Of a DNA stretch of 64,000 bases, positions 48,967 through 60,217 are shown in pieces. The notes beneath the pieces are model-generated. The model searched no databases. It was not told the DNA's origin and saw nothing but the letters and a program-made list of their open reading frames with translations. Position numbers and translations under genes: made by a program. The DNA comes from Dillenia suffruticosa (Eukaryota; Streptophyta; Magnoliopsida; Dilleniales; Dilleniaceae), in NCBI GenBank assembly GCA_033439265.1, contig JAVTVX010000015.1, positions 22,559,947 through 22,623,946 of the forward strand, written 5' to 3'. Within the stretch, counting starts at the first letter, position 1. Each line of letters begins with the position of its first letter.

Positions 48967-50184
48967 GTATTAAATCCAAAACCGGACTACCATTTCATGA
49001 GGTTTTACATATCAAACTAACATTACTAACAAGCAGTATAGGCTGATGTCGAGTACCCAGAGAGCCAATTTTGAATTTTAGTAACTATAGTTTTTTGATA
49101 ATCAGATCGAAAACGAGTCCTTTGTGCTGGTTGTCTTCATTTTTTTGAGCATTTCCAAGGTTAACACAAATAAGTAAATGAAGTATCCAAACACAATTAC
49201 ATTAATCACAATAATTTCACATGATCTTGTTATTATCATAACATTACTTCTTATGCAATGCTGAATTTTGCAATTATGAAATTTCACATGGTTCTCCAAT
49301 TACCAATCTCCAATTTTCGTTTCTTTAGATTTTCTTCTGATTGCTAATTTAAATTCCAATTGCACTTATTGACTGGACATTGAGTAATAGAACTGCATAT
49401 TGCAAATAAAAAATTTATGCTTCTTTAGGCTGCATCTTGATACATTGGTAAGTTTAATTTAACCTAATGTTACCTAAATTTCACCAAATAGTGGTATTGA
49501 TGAAGTTCATGTTATATTTTGATAGCTTTTGTGGGAAAATTATGACATTTATGCTTTCCTTTTTTTAATAATATCTTGATAATGTTGCTACTACTACTAT
49601 TAGTACTGTTGATGTTATTATAACTTTAGTGTTAGGTACATCAATATTGGATCTTAGTCATATTGTAGTTTTTGGAAGTATATTTTAACATCATTGGAGT
49701 TAAAGATCATGCGAGTTAGTTGAGGCTTTTCTCAAACATGTAGTGGCAAAGATGGTACAATCTAGTAATGGGGTGAAATGGACATTCTGCTATTAAAAGG
49801 GGTGATGATGTTGCTGGATGATAAATGACATGTGTAGCTAGTAAATTTGGTAACTTATTTCAAGAAACAAGTAGCATCATTAAGGACTATTACTTCTCAA
49901 GGAATATCTACAAATAAAAGTGGATATGCAAAAAAGGAATATTATTGTAGCAATATCCTGCAACATATAATGCACATTCAGATGTCAATGGAGAAAATGA
50001 GCTTGCCTAAAGCCAGAATGGAGAATAGGCGGAAGTAAGTTCAACAAGTTAAAATGCAAGTAAAATAGATAACTGTGGGAACTCATTTTACGACATAATT
50101 TATTAGGTTTTCCTAGGATAGCTTGTCAACTTGTCTGTACTTGTGATAACACACACTACAAAAAAACAGCCTTTTAGCCACAAA

Positions 50185-50645
50185 TTTAGCGACGAAAATT
50201 TTAAAAAAATTCGTCGCTAAAAACATTAGCGACGGATTTAGCGACGAAAAATTTTTCGTCGCTAATAACGCGTCGCAAAAATTTAGCGACGGAAATTAGA
50301 AATCCGTCGCTAAATTTAGCGACGAAAATCGAAATCCGTCGCTAATTTTAGCGACAAATAATTTTTCGTCGCTAAAATTCGTCACAAACTTTAGCGACGA
50401 AAAATTATCCGTCGCTAAATTAGCGACATAAAAAAAATCCGTTGCTAAATTTAGCGACGAAAATCTAAAATTCGTCGCTAAATTTAGCGACAGATAATTT
50501 TTGTCGCTAAAATCCGTCACTAATTAAGGGGAAAAAAATCTGTAATAATTAAAAAATCCGTCGCTAAATTCAGCGACGGATTTGGAATCCGTCACAAAAA
50601 TCCGTCGCTAAATTCAGCGACGGATTGAATCCGTCGCTGATTTCA
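50185..50645. repeat. CACTA left subterminal repeats
   Basis: About 25 copies of a 10-12-bp motif, TTAGCGACGAAA or TTAGCGACGGAT and complements, at near-helical to two-turn spacing. Opposed copies make many short hairpins (for example around 50185-50245 and 50590-50640). Confidence 0.88.
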
Positions 50646-50654
50646 AATTCAAAT

Positions 50655-50870
50655 GTTCAAGGAGGGCACGTGTTCCCCGAGCGCCACCCTTGCCCACCCC
50701 GCACCCCGCCCGAGCGCGTGCCACCTGAGCCAGCCGCACCCCGCGCATGCACTCTTAATTTTCTGGAAAATGCCTTCTGCCTCCTGCCTCCACCGTGTTT
50801 CGAACTCCGAACTCCGCACTCCTCGGAACTCCTGCATGCAACCTGTAAACCACCGAGCCAAATATATTAT
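50655..50870 (-). other. GC-rich island with tRNA-like segment in CACTA
   Basis: 50660-50760 is rich in C/G runs. On the minus strand 50862-50800 shows A-box-like TGGCTCGGTGGTTTA and B-box-like AGTTCGAAACA about 45 nt apart, the layout of an internal Pol III promoter. Acceptor pairing is not evident. Open frames here (up to 104 aa) are composition artefacts. Confidence 0.4.
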
Positions 50871-51439
50871 TATGATATAAATTTCTTTTTTTATTATTTA
50901 TTATCTTTATTTCACATTTTTCTAATAATAATAAAATAATATATAATAATAATTTAAAATAATAAATATAATAACTTTTTTTATTTATACCACCAACCTA
51001 AAATAATATTAATTAAAAATAATAAATATGATAATTTTTAATAAAATAAAAAATAATAAAATACTAATTTAAAATAAAATAATAAATTAATTAAAAAATA
51101 TGTTTATATTATATTTTGATTTCTTCTTTTCTCTTTTATCTTATTATCTTATTATTTTTTTCATTTTTATTTTATTTTTTTAATCCATAATTTAAAAATG
51201 GATTACAATATCTCAAAACTATAAAATTATAATTATCAATAAATTATAATATATTAATAATTTAAAAAATCTATATATTTAATTATAAAATATTTTTATT
51301 CGTTATAATAAAATTATTATATATTATAATAAAATTATTATATATAAGAAATGAGAGTAGAAAGAAAAAAAAATAGAGATAAGGAAAAAAAAGCGAGAAT
51401 AGAAAAAAAAGAGGAGGAAAAAAGTCACACAATAACACC

Positions 51440-51507
51440 TGTGGTGCAGTGGTAACATGTCTTTGAGGTCGAGATCCAAGTCCAAGGTTCGAATCCCATC
51501 AACCACA
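51440..51507 (+). other. tRNA-like segment in CACTA interior
   Basis: 68 nt beginning TGTGGTGCAGTGGTAAC and ending in a B-box GGTTCGAATCC and ACCACA. The first six bases pair perfectly with the last six. This is the layout of a tRNA-related SINE head or a captured tRNA pseudogene; the anticodon arm cannot be drawn cleanly. Confidence 0.5.
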
Positions 51508-51529
51508 TATTTATTTAAATTTTTTGTGA

Positions 51530-51665
51530 CACGCCCCAGGCAGGCACCCGCGCTTGCCCGCCTGGGCGCCTGCCTGGGCGCCCAGGCAGGCACGCCCCAG
51601 CACGCGCAGGGCGCGGGCGCCCGGGCAGGCAGGCGCCCGTGCGTGCAAGGGCCGGCGCCCGTACT
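51530..51665. repeat. GC-rich palindromic cluster in CACTA
   Basis: Dense runs of GCCTGGGCGCC, CAGGCAGGC and CGGGCGCC in both orientations within otherwise AT-only sequence. Capable of strong hairpins. No coding meaning. Confidence 0.7.
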
Positions 51666-51924
51666 ATATTAATATTTAATTAAAAAATTTATATTATTAA
51701 ATAAAATAAAACAAATAAAATAAAATTACCTATACAATAATAAAAATTATTAAATCAAAAAAAAGAAAAAAAATAATAAATTAATTAAAAAATATATATA
51801 ATTTAAATAAAATAAAATATATGGTTTTTTTTTAAATGTAAATTAAAATATTATAAAATAATAATATGATTTGTTAATATAAAATAATAAAATAAAATAA
51901 AATTATAATTAAAAGAAGATAAAA

Positions 51925-52570
51925 TTCAGCGACGGATTTCCAAATCCGTCGCTGAATTTATTAAAATAAAATAAAAATAAAACAAAATTTTAATTATTGA
52001 GCGACGGATTTGGAATTCGTCGCTGAATCAGCCACGGATTTGGAAATCCGTCGCTAAATTAAATTCGGTTGTTAAATTAATTTTTTAATTTAAATATTAT
52101 ATTAATATTTTATTTTATTTAATTATATATAAAAAACCTATTTAGCGACGGATTTCGAATTCGTCGCTGAATCAGCCACGGATTTAGAAATCCGTCGCTA
52201 AACCATGGTTGTTAAATTAATTTTTTAATTTAAGTATTATATTAATATTTTATTTTATTTTATTATATATAAAAAACTTATTTAGCGACGAAATTTGCAA
52301 TGAAAAATTTTTTTGTCGCCAATTAGCGACGAATTTAGTCACGAAAATTTTTTCGTCACTAATTAGCGACGAATTTAGCCATGAAAATTTTTTCGTCACT
52401 AATTAGCGACGAATTTTGCTACGAATGATGTGTCCGTCGCTAATTTAGCCACGACTTCCTTTTCGTTGTAAATTTTGTGGCAAATTAGCGACGAAAAAAT
52501 TTTTGTCGCTAAATTCGTCGTAAAATAGCCACGAATTTTTTCCGTCGCGAAAATCCGTGGCTAAAACCGT
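51925..52570. repeat. CACTA right subterminal repeats
   Basis: AGCGACGGATTT, AGCGACGAATTT and AGCCACG motifs in both orientations. A block of about 130 bp (about 52010-52135) recurs at 52143-52265, a tandem duplication of two motif pairs plus AT spacer. Confidence 0.85.
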
Positions 52571-54148
52571 ATTTTTTTGTAGTGACATCTTCTGTAGTGT
52601 GATTGCAATAGGCATATCCAACTAAGCATTTGTTAACATAGGGATTCAGGTGGCGTTGTATTTATGGATGTCAATTAAGTGTCATTTTATGAGAACGGAT
52701 GCCATTAGCATTGTAGAGACCGACAATACCTTTCAAGATACTTGTTTTATATGGACTCGAGGGGCCATTTAAATAGCTGAAGTGATGCGTTATGTAATGA
52801 AAGTTCACTTTTTGCTGTTCTTGCAAAGAGAAGCATGCTTTTGAGTATGAGGTTTGGTGTGATGCTGTGTTTGACAAGAAAGGAGGAACCTTGTGTTAAA
52901 AGCAAAGGTTGGATATTCAAGAAGAATTCTTGTTACTCAGGTCTTCTGCATCAAATTTCCCCCATTTTATAGAATTGCCCCCAAGGAAGTTTGCTCGTTT
53001 AATATATGCATGTATGGATGAGAGTGAACCAGATTAGATATACAAATAACGAAAGAACTTCAAGGTAGGGGGATGGATGAGTACGGTTTATTATAATGGA
53101 ATCACAAGATAAGCTTCAACAGCTTCTACTTATTTGGAGGATGTTTTGATCCAATGCTGGCAGAATTTCATTTATAGGATATTGAAAAGCTTTTCTTGTT
53201 TGTGTAATGTGCTGGAGATTATAGCTGATGGCAAAATTAGTCTCCTTTTGCTCCATATTATCAACAAGTTCGCAGAAGTTACCCATATTGTAACATGATT
53301 AGCTTTTTCTATTTTCCATTGTGATAAAAAATCCTAAGCATGTAGGAAAAGGAAGTGGAGATTATGCTGTCGGAGAGGAGACTGGACAATGGGTGCCGAA
53401 GACATTTCTTTAGCAATAGGCTTGTTGGATACATTGCATTAGTATGAGTAGAAAGGTATAGATATAGATTTCAGGGGACTCTGGCTATTCATCCACCTGT
53501 TGTACCAGGATGTATTTATTTGCAGTTAAAAACATGATTGGTTTAGCTGATTGGGGTTTCAATGAAAATCAACATAAATGAATGAGAAAGGGGATGAAAA
53601 TTTTCTAGTAGGTAGAGTTCAAGAAGGACTTCGAGATTGGCTCTTATTTCCAAAGAAAATTTGTGGAATCATTCTTAATTATGCAATGATGGCGCACTAG
53701 GAAGCATCTTAAAGTACATGTATATGCATTTGGAGTTTGGTTTCTACATTGATGTTGCTTGAAGTGATGATTTAGCAGCCCAGAGAGAGCTGGTTAAGCC
53801 ATTAGAGTGTCCACAAGAGGGAGGATCAAGCTATTCAAGGAGTAAGAGCATGGGGGAGGGTATATGCCATTTCTAGACAATATTTATAGAAGTGTCTGAT
53901 AAACACATGGCAGCACTCATCTTGCTCTCAGCTGGGGCTCACCCGGTGCACGAATTGCTTCCCTGCTTAGTGCAGGGGTAGGGGAAGGGTGAGCATATAT
54001 GTATGCAGTCTTTCTCTTGTATTTTTACAAAAAGACTGTTTTCATGCCTCAAACCTATAATCTCGAATATTAATTGATCATTGCTCTTTTAAATTTTGTT
54101 GCGTCAAACACCTCTAAACAATATTGATTCTCTCTTGGTGATTGTAGA

Positions 54149-56695
54149 TGTCACGCCCCAAATCGGGATCATGAACAGCCGCCCGTTGCCCTAGGATGCC
54201 GGCTGTATTTTTATAGAAAATCGGGTAGAACCTCCCCAAAAATCGGAGGTTTCCCGTGTACAATTAAATCTGTATAATCAAAATCAATCTATAATTTAAA
54301 TAAATGGCCATCCCGGCCTCTCCAAAATCAACAAACACCACCGCCAGCATCCAGAACAACGCAAGGCTACAAGTTTCTAGCAGTCCTAGCCACAGAGCTC
54401 TACTGTCATGTCCAATTAGAGTATGAGCAGCCGTTATACCGAGCGGACCTAAGTTTATACAATGTATAACACATTTCCCAAGTAACATTCAAATACGTAC
54501 AATCGCCTCAATGCAAATGAAATATGAGAGTTAAACTATACAGTCATCCCAAAATAAGTACATGGCCAACTACAGATCTCAATGTCAAGACCACGCAGGG
54601 TCGAAACTAAATTAAAAGTAAATCTCACCGTGAGAACACCAAATCTGCTCTAGAGTCTGTAACGCCGCTCTATCACAATCAACCGGTCTGAGGAGGGAAA
54701 AGAGAGGGGTGAGTATCATGGGAAGATACTCAGTGAGTGAGGGGAATAATATCAAGCATAAATAGTATAGGTAAACAATTGGAGTGTCAAATAATATCAT
54801 TTGAAACAAAAATTTACATTTCGCAGCAAAACATGATATATTTATCAATTTGAAATCATTTAATCAAACACATGATAGCAAGCATGTATGCATCCATTTA
54901 AAATCAAGTAATGTCAGAGCGAGCCAAAAATAGTCCTGGCAAAGGTCAACGGTTACCAAGGACAGGCGCGTCGGGGGTTTTATTATGCATAGATTTTGAA
55001 ACGCTCTCTACCCCGACGTTGGCCATGAGTTCGCTGGGGCCAACTCATCAACGTGTATAGGACCCCGCCCGGTGCTAGACGGTGACGTCATACACGTCCT
55101 CCCCCTACGTGGGTTCAACCGGCCGCGCCTATAGCCTTTAGAATAAATGACGTTTGCAGATACCTCCTGCAGAAGCGTATCCGGGCAACCTGTGCCTCTA
55201 CAAACGCCCTTCGTAGCTACGGAATCATCATAGTATGACAAGGGCACAACGTCCCACAAGTAACATCACATCATCTCATAACTAGAGGGCATCCAACCCA
55301 CATAGTTCATCAAAACATTTCAAATCTGCGTGCCAATACGTTTCATTGAATCTTCTCAAACAGCATATCAATGCGACGGTAGAAAAAAAATTTTAAAATT
55401 TCAAGTAATGGCACAATTATTGTTTCATTTCAAACCAGGGATACATAGTCATCGTAATTAAAATTCAAGACACTATAATAATCACAAAACAGATTTGAAA
55501 TTCAATGTCATACGTCAGGTCAATGCATATCAAAAGCATGTTTTATCGAAAACACGATAGAAAACAAGTTTTACTATTTTATGCAAGAGATCAGAGTTCC
55601 ACTCACTTATTTAGGGAGGGTGGTCACTCCCTACTTTTCAACGACTCTCCAAAAGATAAAACTAATTAAATCATCAAGTTTTTACATCAAATAAAACCCT
55701 AATAAGGGAAAATTTATTCACACTGTGAAGTGAGTGTGTTTCTCTTACCTAGAGTTCCTCGGGTTTCAGACCTAGCTGTCGTTCGCCCGTCGGAGTGGTC
55801 TAAAACCTGTAATTGTTTCAAATTTCAATTATATTAGAAACAACTAAATTTCTAACACCAAACCCTAGAACTTCAACCAAATATAGTCGTTACCTGTAGT
55901 ACAGAAGATGCAGGTGAGCTCTCGAAGGGGAAAGTCGGTCGTGGCCTCGCGGGCCGTCACGGGTTCGCCGGCCGGTGGGCTGGCTGCTAGCGGGCTGGCC
56001 CGCTGGTGGGTTACGGGCTCTCAGCCCGGCTTGCTGGCTGCAGCGGGCTTCGCGGGTTGCAGTGGGCGGCGGCTGGACTGGGCCTTGGGCCGCTGGTGGG
56101 CTCGCGGCTAGTGGGCTGGCCCGCTCACGGGCTAGGGCTCACGCTTGCAAGCTGGAACACGCGCTCGCGAGCTGAGGTGCACACTCGCGAGCTGAGGCGT
56201 GCGCTCAGGACAGGATCGCACACTGTGAGGCGCGCGCGCTCGCGTAGATGGGTCGCATGCTCTGCGCACTGTACTTGCGCAGGGGCGCGCCGGCTGGGTC
56301 ACGGGAGATCGCGCGCAGGCTAGGTCACGGGAGATCGCGCGCTGGCTGGGTTGCGGGGGATAGCGCGCTGTGGCGCATGGGGATCACGCGCTGTGGCGCG
56401 TGGGGATCACGCGCTGTGGCGTGTGGGGCTTGCAAGCTGTGGCGCGTAGGGCTTGCACGCTGGTTCGCGGGAGATCGCGAGCTGTGGCGTGCTGGGCTCG
56501 CGCGCTGGCTCCCGGGAGATCGCGAGCTGTGGCGCGCTGGGCTCGAACGCTGGCTCACGGAAGATCACGCTCACACGAGGAGGCAGTGCTCGCGTGGAGG
56601 AAGGAGCTGCTCGCGGGAGGGCGTTGCAACAGTGGGCGGCGTGCGGTGGCGGGAAAGAGAGGCTGCGGCGGAGAAGAGAGAGAGAAAGAGGGAAA

Positions 56696-56732
<37 letters not shown>

Positions 56733-56791
56733 TGAGAGAAACTTAGGGCTTTAAGCCCAAATTTAAAACCCTTTTTTTTTGTGGTGTTACA
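54149..56791 (-). repeat. Gypsy 3' LTR (complete, 2,643 bp)
   Basis: On the element strand it begins TGTAACACC at 56791 and ends GGGGCGTGACA at 54149. The first 900 bp in element orientation (56791-55900) are strongly GC-rich with a purine-pyrimidine microsatellite (AG repeat at 56700-56728) and tandem GGGAGATCGCG units; the remainder is average. Long plus-strand frames here (up to 168 aa) arise from the GC-rich repeats and are not genes. Confidence 0.92.
56290..56575. repeat. GC-rich tandem repeats in gypsy LTR
   Basis: Units built on CACGGGAGATCGCG and GCTGTGGCGCG repeat about every 25-60 bp, at least eight times. They lie near the start of the LTR in element orientation, within U3, so they may modulate transcription. 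Confidence 0.75.
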
Positions 56792-56812
56792 TTTTCTAAC
56801 CCCCTAAAAATA
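56792..56812 (-). other. Gypsy polypurine tract
   Basis: On the minus strand the bases just before the LTR read TTTTTAGGGGGTTAGAAAA, a purine-rich stretch ending at the TGTAACACC start of the 3' LTR. This is where plus-strand DNA priming is expected. Confidence 0.65.
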
Positions 56813-56839
56813 AGTTTCGTTCTCGAAACTAAAAGAAAA

Positions 56840-58090
56840 CTATACAAAAAATAGATGGGAGTACCGTTCCCTCATGGCTTCCTCAGGCTCCCACGTTTGT
56901 TCCTCGACATGGTCGTTCCTCCACAAAATTCTAATAAGAGGAACTTCTTTGCTCCGGAGCTTTCTAACCTGTCGATCCAGAATAGCCACGGGCTGAACAA
57001 GTAAGCTCAAGTCCTCTCGAAGCTCAACTGGCGGAGCCTCTAAAACATGTGAGGGGTCTGGCTGATGTCTCTTAAGTACTGAGACATGGAATACATCGTG
57101 AATACGCGATAGATCTGCTGGCAGTTCCAATTTATATACTACACTTCCGACCCTCTCAAGGATACGGAAGGGTCCAATATACTTGGGGCCCAACTTCCCT
57201 CTCTGCCCAAATCGAATGACTCCCTTTAACGGAGATATCCTTAAGAATACCATATCTCCCACAATAAACTCTAGAGGTCGCCGCCTACGATCTGCATAGG
57301 ATTTCTGTCTATCCTGGGCGACTTTCATCCGCGTACGGGTAATCCTCACTTTCTCCTTCGTCTCCTCTACTAGCTCAACATTGGTGAGTCGTCGCTCACC
57401 AATCTCATCCCAGCACAACGGGGTACGACACTTCCTCCCATACAATGCCTCATAAGGTGGCATGCCAATACTCGCCTGATAACTATTATTATAGGCGAAC
57501 TCCACTAAAGGAAGATGTCGATCCCAACTCCCCTGAAAATCCATTACACATGCTCTAAGCATGTCCTCTAAAGTCTGAATGGTCCTCTCTGACTGACCAT
57601 CCGTCTGGGGGTGATATGTTGTGCTGAAATTCAGTCTAGTGCCTAAAGCCTCCTGCAGACTGGGCCAAAAACGGGATGTAAATCTGGGGTCTCGATCTGA
57701 TACTATCGACACTGGAACCCCATGCAGTCTCACAATCATATCAATATAGAGGCGTGCCAATGCCTCAAGCGAGTAATCACTCCTAATCGGGATGAAGTGT
57801 GCGGACTTAGTAAGTCGGTCAACTATCACCCAAATAGCATCATGCTGTGCCGAAGTCCGTGGTAACCCCATTACGAAATCCATCGTGATATGTTCCCACT
57901 TCCACTCAGGAATGGGAAGGGGCTGCAGTGTGCCCGTTGGACGCTGATGCTCGGCCTTCACTTGCTGGTACACCAAGCATCTTGCCACAAACTCTGCTAT
58001 ATCCCTCTTCATGCCTAACCACCAGTAGCTACCTCTGATGGTCTGATACATCTTCGTACCCCCGGGATGCATAGCATATGGAATGTGCTT
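56840..58090 (-). pseudogene. Gypsy integrase with chromodomain-like tail
   Basis: The minus-strand frame is open from 58231 to the stop at 56840, with no stops in about 415 codons after the frameshift. Counting from 58231, the catalytic triad is D118 (MDFVMGLP), D179 (SDRDPRF) and E215 ([14 protein letters not shown]), with the D-E spacing of exactly 35. The zinc-binding HHCC has its last Cys replaced by Tyr (RCLVYQQ). The C-terminus carries LGPKYIGPF, the usual GPF/Y module, and a chromodomain-like end ([16 protein letters not shown]). It is in a different frame from RT/RNase H because of a small deletion near 58085. Confidence 0.88.
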
Positions 58091-58700
58091 CCTCAAGGAT
58101 AGCACGCCGAAGATCACTATCGGCCGGAATACACACTCTGTCTCTGAATACCATGAGTCCATCATCACGGACTCTGAAGTCTCCGCCCTCAGCTCTACGG
58201 ACTCTATCTGCAATACCCTGGATCTCCTCATCCGTACTCTGGAGCTCCCTGATACGGTCGAACAAAGTCAGCCTGATCTCAAATCTGGCTAATAAGCCTC
58301 CCTGATCATCGTTAGTCAAACTGACTCCTAAGGCTCGGAGTCCCACTAAATAAGAAAGGTAGGTTTTCTCTGTCGACTGTGAGGATGATGCTGACTTCCG
58401 ACTCAAAGCATCTGCTACAACGTTTGCCTTGCCCGGATAATAGTCAATAATGAGATCATAGTCTTTCAATAACTCCAACCATCTCTTTTGTCTCAAATTC
58501 AGCTCTTTTTGGGTAAATAGATATTTCAAACTCCTTTGGTCGGTAAATACCCTGCAGGTTACCCCATAAAGATAATGCCGCCATATCTTTAATGCGAAGA
58601 CTATGGCTGCCAACTCTAAATCATATGTCGGATAGTTAACCTCGTGTTTCTTCAGCTATCGCGAGGCATACACAATAACCCGACCATCCTGTATCAGAAG
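58029..58700 (-). pseudogene. Gypsy RNase H and integrase linker
   Basis: Contains [39 protein letters not shown] and [16 protein letters not shown], the standard Ty3 RNase H blocks. Two TAG stops at 58713-58715 and 58656-58658 split it from RT. The frame runs past AILEEAHS, after which (about 58085) the correct reading continues one frame over in the integrase. Confidence 0.88.
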
Positions 58701-58712
58701 ACAACCCAATCC

Positions 58713-59708
58713 CTATCGGCTAGCATCACTGTACACTGTATTCTCCCGACTACTAGTGGGAAGGGCTAAAATAGGAGCGGATGTTAACCGTTGTTTGAGC
58801 TCCTGAAAGCTTGCCTCACAACGGTCATCCCAAACAAACTTGACCCCCTTTTGGGTCAATCTCGACAACGGAGCAGCTATCCGGGAGAATCTTTCTACAA
58901 ATCTACGGTAATACCCGGCCAAACCGAGAAAACTAAGAATCTCGATAACTGTTTGTGGCTGCTCCCACTTCACTATAGCCTCAACCTTCCGCGGATCAAC
59001 ATAAATACCTTCCGCGGAGACAATGTGCCCCAAGAATCCAATTTGTCTTAGCCAAAACTCACATTTTGAGAATTTGGCATATAGTTGCTTCTCACGGAGT
59101 ATCTGCAATATCACCCGAAGGTGCTGAACATGATCTTCATCACTCCGTGAATATATCAAGATGTCATCGATGAATACGATGACGAATCGATCCAAATAGT
59201 CGTGAAAAACTCGGTTCATCAAATCCATAAAAGCAGCTGGGGCATTAGTCAGCCTAAACGGCATGACTAGAAACTCGTAATGGCCGTATCGGGTGCGAAA
59301 AGCTGTCTTGGGCATATCTTCTGCCTGAATCCTCAACTGATGATAACCCGAACGGAGATCAATCTTAGAGAAAACCTTAGCTCCCTACAGCTAATCAAAC
59401 AAGTCATCGATACGTGGCAGGGGATATCGATTCTTGATGGTGGCTTTGTTCAATTGCCTGTAGTCCACACAAAGCCGAAATGTACCATCATTTTTCTTTA
59501 CAAACAGTACCGGAGCGCCCCAAGGTGAGGTGCTCGGACGAATAAACCCCTTGTCCAGAAGTTCCTGTAATTGAGTTTTAAGCTCTCTCAGTTCAGCAGG
59601 CACCATTCTGTATGGCGGAATAGAAATAGGATTGGTCCCCGGTACTAAATCAATCTCGAAATCCAACTCCCGAGCTGGTGGTAATCCGGAAAGCTCATCA
59701 GGGAACAC
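58713..59708 (-). pseudogene. Gypsy reverse transcriptase
   Basis: Blocks in order: [42 protein letters not shown], (two TAG stops at 59391-59393 and 59385-59387), [13 protein letters not shown], the catalytic [10 protein letters not shown] at about 59178-59150, and [11 protein letters not shown] with FLGHIVS. The Gly of the PFGLTNAP block is Arg here. Apart from the stops the domain is full length and well conserved, which fits a recent loss of function. Confidence 0.92.
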
Positions 59709-60217
59709 ATCTAAAAATTCCTACACCACAGGGACATCTTCAAGTCTCGGTCCCTCAATGGTGATGTCGACAACATAAGCCAGATAAGCCGCACAACCAT
59801 GGCGTACCAAACATCTGGCCTTCATAACAGAGATAATACTGCGGGGTAACACTCGTCTCTCACCCCGGAATACTAACGGTGGCTGCTCGGACCTCCTAAA
59901 CTCAACCTCCTTCGTGAAACAATCCACGGAAGCCCGGTGTAAACTCAGCCAATCCATCCCTAGGATGGCATCGAAATCCATGATAGGGAGGGAAATTAGA
60001 TCTGCCTCTAATACTCTCTCCCCAATTCCGACCTCACAGCCCCTATAGACTGTATCTCATATGATATGCTTGTCAAGAGGAGTGACTACCAGAATCTCCG
60101 CATCAAGTGGCGAGAGAGGTCTATCAGAATGACAAGCGAACGTATCGTTCACATAGGAAAAATTTGACCCGTTATCTATGAGAATACGGGCATCGATACC
60201 GAATATTCGCATGGTAC
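59709..60217 (-). pseudogene. Gypsy protease region (exon 2 start)
   Basis: Begins directly after the proposed intron with TMRIFGIDARILIDNGSNFSY. The aspartic protease motif (D-S/T-G or the DPGS variant) is IDNGS here. It continues through a MDFDAILGMDWLSLHRA block, usual between protease and RT. Broken by TGA at 60057-60059 and TAG at 59721-59723. Confidence 0.82.

Larger units (their letters stand above)
50154..52584. mobile_element. Non-autonomous CACTA (En/Spm-type) element
   Basis: 2,431 bp bounded by CACTACAAAAAAA and its complement TTTTTTTGTAGTG and flanked by a 3-bp direct repeat ACA (50151-50153 and 52585-52587), all diagnostic of CACTA elements. The terminal homology extends through a TTTTAGCCAC block. 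About 470 bp at the left and 640 bp at the right are packed with AGCGACG-type repeats in both orientations, the usual transposase-binding subterminal repeats. There is no transposase frame. The interior is AT-rich with two very GC-rich islands and two tRNA-like segments. Confidence 0.92.
49399..53017. other. 3.6-kb segment present only in copy B
   Basis: Copy A passes directly from ACTGCAT (12553-12559) to GAGAGTGAACC; copy B has 3,619 bp between the same points (49398 and 53018), with only an AT(G) overlap at the junction. The segment consists of 755 bp of unrecognised sequence, the CACTA element 50154-52584, and 433 bp of unrecognised sequence. No target duplication or inverted termini at the outer edges, so a deletion in copy A with microhomology is the simpler explanation. 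Confidence 0.7.
37941..54148. repeat. Segmental duplication, copy B
   Basis: Direct repeat of 1198-13690. It contains the array end, the non-coding stretch 39480-41208, copia B with the same target repeat, and the flanking DNA, plus 3.6 kb (49399-53017) absent from copy A. It ends at 54148 only because a gypsy element inserted there; the continuing sequence in copy A begins at 13691. Confidence 0.85.

Noticed and set aside
49847-50038. 63-aa plus-strand frame
   Set aside because: Short, no motif, absent from copy A; possible chance frame in the unrecognised flank of the CACTA.
50625-50939. 104-aa plus-strand frame rich in Pro and Cys
   Set aside because: Caused by the GC-rich island of the CACTA element; the frame enters AT-only sequence and has no domain.
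50185-52570. CACTA subterminal motifs as a host satellite
   Set aside because: They are bounded by CACTA termini and a 3-bp target repeat, so they belong to a transposon.
56248-56754. 168-aa plus-strand open frame (and overlapping 121-, 105- and 97-aa frames)
   Set aside because: They lie inside the GC-rich tandem repeats of the gypsy LTR, overlap in several frames, and have low-complexity Arg/Gly/Ala/Trp composition. Not genes.
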